46,262 nt of DNA from CAYFQV01 sp964413635. Lineage in GTDB: Bacteria; Spirochaetota; Spirochaetia; DSM-27196; PWMO01. Positions 41,253 to 46,262 of this stretch are shown here, piece by piece (the stretch's first letter is position 1; each line of letters starts with the position of its first letter). Both the position numbers and the translations under genes were made by a program. Location of the stretch: assembly GCA_964413635.1 (NCBI GenBank), contig CAYPTH010000013.1, positions 1 through 46,262 on the forward strand. Reading direction: 5' to 3'. Below the pieces are notes generated by a model. The model saw only the letters and a list, made by a program, of their open reading frames with translations, was not told the DNA's origin and did not search any database.

Positions 41253-42428
41253 ATGACGGAGAAATCACTGGTATTGTTGGGCGGCGGTCACACGCACCTC
41301 TACGTGCTGGCTCGCAGCCGCGAGCTCACGGATAAGGGCATTCACCTGACCTTGGTCTCTCCGTCGGCAACGCAGTACTACTCAGGCATGGCGCCCGGGG
41401 TCATGGGGTGCCTGTACGCGCCGGAGGATCTCCAAGTCGATGCTCGTCGCCTCGTCGAAGGGGGAGGCGGGCGCTTTGTGGAAGCCGAGGCGACGCGAAT
41501 AGATGCGGAGGCGCAGACCGTCGAGCTCGGCGAAGGCACGCGGCTATCCTACGACGTGCTTTCCTGCAACATCGGGAGTACTGTACCGGAAGGCGCGGTT
41601 CCCGTTTCGGATGAGACGCTGTGGAATCGTGTGGTGTATCGAACCAAGCCGATCTACAAACTCCTCAAAGCGCGGGAGCGGCTCCTCGAGCTTCTTGCGG
41701 CCGGTCGGACGCGAGTGCTTGTCGTTGGCTGCGGCCCCGCTGCGGCGGAGCTGGCAGGGAATGTGTGGCGCCTTGCGCACACCTGCGCGGTTCCGGAGGC
41801 GCCGGCACGCCTGTCCGTCACCGTTGTGTGCGCTTCAACGCTTCTCGGCGACCGGCCCCGAAGCTTCCGGGGAAACGTAGCCCACTCATTGGTGCGTCGC
41901 GGCGTTGAGCTTGTCTACAACGCGCGGGTCTCACACATCGAAGCAGAGGGCGTCCATACAAACGGCGGTAGCTTCTTCCCGGCCGATGTGGTGCTACTGG
42001 CCACCGGGGTGCGGCCCCCACGTCTCTTTCGAGACTCCGGTCTTCCCGTTGCGCAAGACGGCGGCCTCCTTGTAACAAATACGCTTCAAAGCCTCGCTTC
42101 GCCACGCATCTTCGGCGCCGGCGATTGTGCGGCCTTTGAACCGCGGCGCATCTCGCGCGTTGGTGTCCACGCGGTTCGACAACAGCCCATCCTTCATACG
42201 AACGTGCAGCGCGTTCTCGCCGACCCGGATGCGACGCTGAAGAAGTACCACCCTCAGGAACACTATCTGTTCGCCCTCAACATGGGGGATGGTCGCGGTG
42301 TCGCCATGAAATGGGGTATTCCGTTTAAGGGACGTCTTGCCTTCCGGGTCAAGGATCGCCTGGACCGCCGCTTCATCCGAATCTACCAACAGCACGTTGA
42401 GCGGGTATCTGCAGATGTCCCACGCTAG
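41253..42428 (+). CDS. NDH-2-like FAD/NAD(P) oxidoreductase of the SelD-associated type
   Basis: Pyridine nucleotide-disulfide-type flavoprotein of 391 residues. It has the N-terminal FAD motif LVLLGGGHTHLYVL, TLVSPSATQYYSGMAPG, the NAD(P) motif VLVVGCGPAAAELAGNVW and the C-terminal FAD contact IFGAGDCAAF. The GGGH-H and SPxxxxYSGM-PG patterns are those of the family often fused to, or found beside, selenophosphate synthetase SelD; here the SelD part is absent. AGGAGG precedes the ATG at 41253. It overlaps the sigma-54 activator gene by 14 bp, so the two are translationally coupled. It may report redox or quinone state, but the partner and substrate are unknown. Confidence 0.85.
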   Translation: MTEKSLVLLGGGHTHLYVLARSRELTDKGIHLTLVSPSATQYYSGMAPGVMGCLYAPEDLQVDARRLVEGGGGRFVEAEATRIDAEAQTVELGEGTRLSYDVLSCNIGSTVPEGAVPVSDETLWNRVVYRTKPIYKLLKARERLLELLAAGRTRVLVVGCGPAAAELAGNVWRLAHTCAVPEAPARLSVTVVCASTLLGDRPRSFRGNVAHSLVRRGVELVYNARVSHIEAEGVHTNGGSFFPADVVLLATGVRPPRLFRDSGLPVAQDGGLLVTNTLQSLASPRIFGAGDCAAFEPRRISRVGVHAVRQQPILHTNVQRVLADPDATLKKYHPQEHYLFALNMGDGRGVAMKWGIPFKGRLAFRVKDRLDRRFIRIYQQHVERVSADVPR

Positions 42429-43821
42429 CCTCTACGACGCCGCAATACTGGTGGTGGACGACGACCCCGTTGCCACCGAGCTCTACGCGACCGTCCTTCG
42501 CGAGCACGGTTTCGGCAATGTACGCACCTGCGAGGATAGCCGCCGGGTCATGCCCTTGCTTCGAAACGAGTCGATCAGCATCACGCTCCTGGATCTCAAG
42601 ATGCCCTTCATCAGTGGCGAGGAGTTGCTACCTGAGATCACTGCGGAGTTTCCGCAGGTCCCGGTCCTCGTTCTGACGAGCGAGGACAGCGTCGACACGG
42701 CAGTCTCGTGTATGAAGCACGGCGCATTCGACTATCTCACGAAACCGGTGAACTCGAATCGCCTGGCCAACGCCGTCAATCACGCCCTCAAGATCCGTGA
42801 CCTCCAGGACCAGGTCGATATTCTGGCGACGGCGGGAGAGGACGTTGAGCCGCGGAATCCGGAGTACTTCTCCGACATTGTCACGAACAGCGCCACCGTG
42901 AGACGGCTCTTTCGGTACATCGAGGCAGTGGCCCCGAGCCCCCGGCCGATCCTCGTTACCGGCGAGAGCGGAACCGGCAAAGAGTTGCTTGCCCGGGCCA
43001 TCCACGCTGCCTCGCGGAAGGAAGGTGATTTCGTAGCGGTGAACGTTTCCGGTTTGGACGATGCAATGTTCTCCGACACCCTCTTTGGCCACCTCGACGG
43101 CGCCTATACCGGCGCTTCCGGCAGCCGGCGCGGACTGGTCGAGCAGGCGCGAGGTGGTACGCTCTTCTTGGATGAGATTGGGGATCTCCAGTCGAGCGTG
43201 CAGATCAAACTCCTCCGCTTACTGCAAGAGCACGAGTACTATCCCCTCGGGGCGGATACGCCGCGGGAGGCTCACATTCGTGTGGTGGCCGCAACGAACG
43301 CCGATCTCCAGGATGCCCAAGAGGGGGGCCGCTTTCGGCGTGATCTCTACTACCGCCTCACCGCACACCGGGTACACGTGCCGCCACTGCGAGAGCGCCC
43401 AGAGGATATCCCTTTGCTCCTCAAACACTTCGCCGCGGAGGCGGCGGAAAATCTGGGTCGCCCTCGGCCGAGGATTGCATCGCAGGTAATCCGCGAGCTC
43501 GCGAGTTATCCCTTTCCCGGTAATGTCCGAGAGCTGCAGTCCATGGTGTACGATTGTGTGAGCCGCATTTCCGGTGACTCGATAAGCGCCGAATGCTTTC
43601 GCCAGTACGTCTCCGATGAGGCGCGCCCCGGGAGCCGCATCGGGGCGACCGCGGAAAGCCTCTGGGGGCAGTCCGAGGCGCTTCCGACGCTGCGGGAAGC
43701 GGAGGAATTCCTTCTTCGCGAGGCGCTCAGACGCGCAAACGGCAATCAGAGCCTTGCCGCGCGGATGCTCGGCGTCTCCCAATCGACTCTGAGCCGGCGG
43801 ACGAGTAGGACCGACGAGTAG
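42415..43821 (+). CDS. NtrC/LuxO-family sigma-54-dependent response regulator
   Basis: Phosphorylation-controlled activator of RpoN promoters, 468 residues. The receiver domain (1-125) has Asp15-17, phosphoacceptor Asp60 (LLDLKMP), Thr88 and Lys110. The AAA+ domain (about 150-385) has Walker A GESGTGKE (183-190), the sigma-54 contact loop GAYTGA (229-234; usual form GAFTGA), Walker B GGTLFLDEIG and the arginine-rich FRRDLYYRL. The Fis-type helix-turn-helix ANGNQSLAARMLGVSQSTLSRR is at the very C-terminus. It overlaps the upstream gene by 14 bp. Directly downstream are three palindromes and a sigma-54 promoter that it probably controls. No cognate histidine kinase is in the window. Confidence 0.93.
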   Translation: MSHASLYDAAILVVDDDPVATELYATVLREHGFGNVRTCEDSRRVMPLLRNESISITLLDLKMPFISGEELLPEITAEFPQVPVLVLTSEDSVDTAVSCMKHGAFDYLTKPVNSNRLANAVNHALKIRDLQDQVDILATAGEDVEPRNPEYFSDIVTNSATVRRLFRYIEAVAPSPRPILVTGESGTGKELLARAIHAASRKEGDFVAVNVSGLDDAMFSDTLFGHLDGAYTGASGSRRGLVEQARGGTLFLDEIGDLQSSVQIKLLRLLQEHEYYPLGADTPREAHIRVVAATNADLQDAQEGGRFRRDLYYRLTAHRVHVPPLRERPEDIPLLLKHFAAEAAENLGRPRPRIASQVIRELASYPFPGNVRELQSMVYDCVSRISGDSISAECFRQYVSDEARPGSRIGATAESLWGQSEALPTLREAEEFLLREALRRANGNQSLAARMLGVSQSTLSRRTSRTDE

Positions 43822-43834
43822 GACCGACGAGTAG
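43801..43834. repeat. 13-bp tandem repeat at the response-regulator stop codon
   Basis: ACGAGTAGGACCG occurs two full times plus 8 bp of a third. The unit is not a multiple of three; TAG in one copy is the stop codon at 43819-43821. A change in copy number would alter the C-terminal residues. Confidence 0.85.
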
Positions 43835-43856
43835 CCACCACCCCTCCAATACGGAT

Positions 43857-43871
43857 TATGCAAATTGCATA
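43857..43871. promoter_or_regulatory. Palindromic activator site 1, TATGCA-N3-TGCATA
   Basis: TATGCA AAT TGCATA, a perfect inverted repeat around 3 bp. Its centre is about 200 bp upstream of the predicted sigma-54 start at 44064. The TGCA-WWW-TGCA core equals the published LuxO site form TTGCAW3TGCAA. Confidence 0.7.
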
Positions 43872-43873
43872 GT

Positions 43874-43888
43874 CATGCACATTGCATT
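43874..43888. promoter_or_regulatory. Palindromic activator site 2, degenerate outer bases
   Basis: CATGCA CAT TGCATT: the inner TGCA-N3-TGCA is intact, outer bases differ. It begins 17 bp after site 1. Confidence 0.6.
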
Positions 43889-43943
43889 AGATTCGCGTAA
43901 ATCCTTGCACGGGCAGTGTCTGTACGCAGAGTCGCCGGCGAGT

Positions 43944-43958
43944 TATGCAGAGTGCATA
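43944..43958. promoter_or_regulatory. Palindromic activator site 3, TATGCA-N3-TGCATA
   Basis: TATGCA GAG TGCATA, a perfect 6-bp inverted repeat. It begins 70 bp after site 2 and is centred about 113 bp upstream of the predicted sigma-54 start, in the normal enhancer range. Confidence 0.7.
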
Positions 43959-44036
43959 GCCGCCTGCTTGCTCCGCATGGTACACGCCGAGCGGTAGTTT
44001 CTTGTAATAAAACGACTTGCATGCGGATTGGGGTGC

Positions 44037-44053
44037 TTGGCACGCCTTTCGCT
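44037..44053 (+). promoter_or_regulatory. sigma-54 (-24/-12) promoter in the intergenic gap
   Basis: TTGGCACG then CCTT then TCGCT: GG (44039-44040) and GC (44051-44052) are 10 bp apart. The -24 half is perfect and extends to CACG; the -12 half has one mismatch (TCGCT for TTGCT). Start predicted near 44064. No coding frame follows on the plus strand before the terminator. Confidence 0.65.
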
Positions 44054-44063
44054 ACTAAATACA

Positions 44064-44165
44064 CGCCACCACAACGCATCCCTTTGTAAGTAAGAAAGCA
44101 TGTAAAAAAACAGCTAAAAAGAATGGAGGCCGCCGGGCTCGCCCCGGTGGTGAGCTCCATCTTTT
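44064..44165 (+). ncRNA. Candidate sigma-54-dependent small RNA (Qrr-like arrangement)
   Basis: About 100 nt from the predicted start to the end of the hairpin at 44123-44160 and its short T-tract. The 5' part is predicted to be unstructured and holds a C/U-rich stretch (GCATCCCTTTG, 44077-44087), followed by an A-rich stretch (44097-44122) that could bind Hfq. No credible small ORF is present: the ATG at 44100 is followed at once by TAA. The gene would be activated by the adjacent regulator through the three upstream palindromes. Existence of the transcript is inference from layout. The alternative is an antisense RNA to the 3' end of the gene at 44175-45203. Confidence 0.5.
44102..44165. 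terminator. Bidirectional hairpin terminator
   Basis: ATGGAG (44123-44128) pairs with CTCCAT (44155-44160) and CCGCCGGG pairs with CCCGGTGG inside. On the minus strand T-rich tracts follow (complement of the A-runs at 44104-44120), giving a strong terminator for the PLC-like gene. On the plus strand CTTTTG follows, a weaker terminator for the candidate small RNA and the regulator transcript. Confidence 0.8.
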
Positions 44166-44174
44166 GTGCGCTGC

Positions 44175-45203
44175 TCACGTGCCGGCGTCTTCAGTCAATT
44201 CCCGTCGAAGCTTTTCGAGGAACTCCGGAAGGGGCAGAGGATCGCTGTGCTCTCGCCGGCAGGTTGCGTTCTCCTCCAGCCCGTCCGAAAGATTCACGTC
44301 CGTGACCCAGGATTGTACGGTTTGAGCCAGGACATCGGTGTGCGTCGACGGACGATCCCAGGTCGTGGCAATGTGAGCGACGACGTCCTGGGCTTGCTCT
44401 ACGGCGTGGTCGTAGAGCTCCCAAAGGGACTCCCGGGAGCGCATGTTCGCATCACAGGGGTGGGACCACTCGCGGTGCTCTTCATTGAGAAAGTCGATAT
44501 TATCGGGCAGCCACGGCGGATGAATGACGGTCAGCGCTCGGGTGCTGAGCCCCGTCTCCGCCGCTCGCCGGCGCAGATGGCCGGGATCGACCTTGTTGGT
44601 GTAATGGTAAAATCCCCGTGCGTCGTGGTACGCGTTTGCGAGTCTGCGGGAGAGGGTCAGATCACGTCCAGCGCGTGGGTAGGTGGCGCGGAGCCCGTAG
44701 CGGATCGCGCGCTCGAGGTCCCGGGGAAGCTCCGGGCCCAGGTCAACGCTCGCTGCGAAGTCGACCTCCCACGCCTCGCACTTCCAGAATCTGTGGACCA
44801 CAGCCACATCAATGAGGCGTTCGAGGAAGGCGTGTGTAAAGCGCATGATCGGATTGTCCCCCGGACGGTGCCATCCGGAATGGTAGTTGATAAACGGATG
44901 GATGGCGCGATCGAGGACGGCGTGCGTCGCGGCGGCGCAGACATAGTCACGTCCCGCGTGTGCCTGCTCATCACCGTGGCGCTTGAGAAAGGCCGCGACG
45001 TTTGCCAGGAAGGTCCCGTAGCTCTTTCGGTGGAGCAGGCCGCCGTAATGCAGTCCCGACGGCTTCGTCCGACGGTTGTGATAGAAGATGTCGGGCCCTT
45101 GGGCCCCGAATACGGCGCGGCCGTCGTCGTCCGCGGTCCATGGCAGTCCTGCTGCGTCGAAAGCGTGCTTGGCGAATACCGTGTGAGCGAGATGCGAAGG
45201 CAT
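44175..45203 (-). CDS. Zinc-dependent phospholipase C-like protein
   Basis: 342-residue protein of the bacterial zinc-dependent PLC/S1-P1-like family. It has SHLAHTVFAKHAFD, the hallmark FGAQGPDIFYHN, and a histidine series (THAVLDRAIHPFINYHSGWH, and His/Glu residues later) that would bind zinc. There is no signal peptide, so it may be cytoplasmic, unlike secreted PLCs. Enzyme activity is uncertain, because many members of this family are uncharacterised. A strong GGAGGTGAT lies 18 nt before the ATG at 45203, further than usual. It is divergent from the TPR gene and ends at a strong terminator. Confidence 0.8.
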   Translation of the reverse strand: MPSHLAHTVFAKHAFDAAGLPWTADDDGRAVFGAQGPDIFYHNRRTKPSGLHYGGLLHRKSYGTFLANVAAFLKRHGDEQAHAGRDYVCAAATHAVLDRAIHPFINYHSGWHRPGDNPIMRFTHAFLERLIDVAVVHRFWKCEAWEVDFAASVDLGPELPRDLERAIRYGLRATYPRAGRDLTLSRRLANAYHDARGFYHYTNKVDPGHLRRRAAETGLSTRALTVIHPPWLPDNIDFLNEEHREWSHPCDANMRSRESLWELYDHAVEQAQDVVAHIATTWDRPSTHTDVLAQTVQSWVTDVNLSDGLEENATCRREHSDPLPLPEFLEKLRRELTEDAGT

Positions 45204-45307
45204 GCAAGGCGAAACATATCACCTCCGCACTTCCGAGGAAAGAAGCACCGTCGCGAGTTTACCGCAAATGGGATAAGCGCTACACTGAACATGCAAAGGA
45301 GATGGCC

Positions 45308-45991
45308 ATGCAACACCGTTCAACGGCGAATCGACTGACGCGCCTCGCCGCCGCCGCGGCGATCCTTCTCATTTGGGTAGCCGGCGTGGGCTGGGCGCAG
45401 AGTTTCCAGGAGCTCATTGATGAGGGCAACAGCCTCGCCAATGAAGGTCTCTACGAGGAGGCGCTCCGGGCGTACAATCGAGCAATCGAGATGGACGATA
45501 GCGTTGCGGACGCGTATTACAACCGCGGTACCATTCACCTCGAGTTGGGCAACGTGGAAGCTGCCGCCGAGGACTTCACCAGAGCCATCGACCTTCGCGA
45601 GGACTTTGGCAAAGCCTACTTCAACCGAGGAAACGCCCGGTATCGCTTGGGTGAGTTTGCGTCCGCGGTCGAGGACTTCAGCAAGGCGCTCGGTGCCGTG
45701 GAGAACGAGGCCGAGGTGCTGCACAATCGCGGCTTAGCAGAGTACAGTCGCGGCAACGTGGAAGCCTCGATCGTAGATTTCACCGAGGCCATTGCCAATC
45801 GGGATGGGTACATGCGCGCCTACTTCAACCGCGGGGTGGCCAACTACGACTTGGGCAACTACCGGGACGCGGCGCAGGACTTCAGCCGCGTTGTCGAGCA
45901 AGAACCGGAGAACGCCCAGGCCCTCTACAACCTCGGTGCTTCCTATATTCGTCTCTCCGAAGAGCTCGCGCCGGCAAACGAGTCGTCCTAA
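45308..45991 (+). CDS. Exported tetratricopeptide-repeat protein
   Basis: 227-residue scaffold-type protein. A signal peptide (LTRLAAAAAILLIWVAGVGWAQS) is followed by about five TPR units from residue 33, each with the Y-NRG--HLELGN-EAA-EDF-RAI pattern, here in a form with repeated FNRG/YNRG. TPR arrays mediate protein-protein contacts; the partner is unknown. Two ATGs occur at 45302 and 45308; the second is chosen because AAGGAG ends one base before the first. The stop codon overlaps the next start as TAATG, so translation is coupled to ackA. Confidence 0.88.
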   Translation: MQHRSTANRLTRLAAAAAILLIWVAGVGWAQSFQELIDEGNSLANEGLYEEALRAYNRAIEMDDSVADAYYNRGTIHLELGNVEAAAEDFTRAIDLREDFGKAYFNRGNARYRLGEFASAVEDFSKALGAVENEAEVLHNRGLAEYSRGNVEASIVDFTEAIANRDGYMRAYFNRGVANYDLGNYRDAAQDFSRVVEQEPENAQALYNLGASYIRLSEELAPANESS

Positions 45992-46262
45992 TGCCTCGAG
46001 TACCACACGAGAACAGCAAGATGATCCTGGTGATCAACTGCGGGAGCTCCTCCCTCAAGTACGAGGTGTACGAAATGCCGGCCCGGGAGAGCTTGGGCAA
46101 AGGCGTTGTGGAACGGATCGGCCAGGACGGCGGAGGGATCGAGCAGAGCTCCTACAACGGCGTATTCACGAAAGAGCGGGCAATTTCCGACCACAAGGAA
46201 GCGTTCGCGCTCATGAGCGAGGCTCTTACGGACGATCGCGACGGCTTTCTCAAGGACTTGAA
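45991..46262 (+). CDS. ackA: Acetate kinase, 5' part (cut by the window end)
   Basis: Converts acetate and ATP to acetyl phosphate and ADP, or makes ATP in reverse during fermentation. The visible 90 codons show the first phosphate-binding motif MILVINCGSSSLKYEVYEM and the following VERIG block typical of AckA. The start may be 45991, overlapping the TPR stop (TAATG), or the ATG at 46021, which gives the family's usual N-terminus. The gene runs off the window, so completeness cannot be judged. Confidence 0.93.
   Translation, partial: MPRVPHENSKMILVINCGSSSLKYEVYEMPARESLGKGVVERIGQDGGGIEQSSYNGVFTKERAISDHKEAFALMSEALTDDRDGFLKDL

Noticed and set aside
43873..44178. 101-codon minus-strand frame in the gap after the sigma-54 regulator
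   Set aside because: No ribosome-binding site, odd composition, and it runs through the terminator hairpin and the palindromic sites.
1..46262. tRNA, rRNA, CRISPR, prophage or transposase genes
   Set aside because: I looked for cloverleaf T-loops, spaced direct repeats and typical recombinase or transposase motifs and saw none convincing.

Overview
The window is a dense, GC-rich bacterial chromosome segment with about 41 protein genes, no rRNA or tRNA genes, no CRISPR array and no transposase. Gene content suggests a Gram-negative-like heterotroph, possibly a spirochaete (Spirochaetota). The reasons are a class III nucleotide cyclase, a kinase-like protein with a cNMP-binding domain, prfA-prmC-rel linkage, sufT-sufC-sufB-sufD order, lipoproteins and an OmpA-type protein. 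This placement is inference only. Base pairs 34921-35090, around a run of Ns, are a poor-quality scaffold join.

Layout. 1-2488: sigma-54-type promoter and hsp20, a small secreted protein, and a SorE-like dehydrogenase. 2575-3849: RsbW-like ATPase fused to a cNMP-binding domain. 3870-5049 (minus): SixA-like phosphatase and a flavodoxin-fold quinone reductase. 5142-10455: Fe-S assembly cluster sufT-sufC-sufB-sufD, a Rieske protein and Sua5. 10472-14473 (minus): ferredoxin-NADP reductase-like gene, miaB, mtaB and an unknown gene in one operon. With Sua5 this brings both tRNA A37 methylthiotransferases next to the Fe-S genes they depend on. 14682-22327: RNA ligase-fold phosphoesterase ThpR, adenylate cyclase, atypical SDR, two flavoproteins, a lipoprotein and a metallophosphoesterase. 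22329-27629 (minus): a 1146-residue protein joining 2-oxoacid dehydrogenase E1-alpha, E1-beta, a lipoyl domain and a FabH-type ketoacyl synthase, then tag and an OmpA-like protein. 27755-30493: aconitase. 30532-41030 (minus): a lipoprotein hydrolase, an unknown gene, serS-neuB, prfA-prmC-rel-tpx-proC and a rhomboid protease. 41253-46262: NDH-like flavoprotein, NtrC-family sigma-54 activator, a probable sigma-54-dependent small RNA gene, a zinc-dependent PLC-like gene, a TPR protein and the start of ackA.

Most notable. (1) The 353-bp gap after the sigma-54 activator holds three TGCA-N3-TGCA palindromes, a near-consensus -24/-12 promoter and a hairpin terminator. This is laid out like the LuxO-Qrr module of vibrios. 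(2) The E1-lipoyl-KASIII fusion suggests that branched or short acyl primers pass directly into fatty acid synthesis. (3) Many genes lack a Shine-Dalgarno site and have a good -35/-10 pair whose -10 ends 6-8 nt before the start codon, so leaderless mRNAs look common here. (4) An orphan terminator at 14616-14659 carries in its loop a 12-nt match to the 3' end of 16S rRNA.
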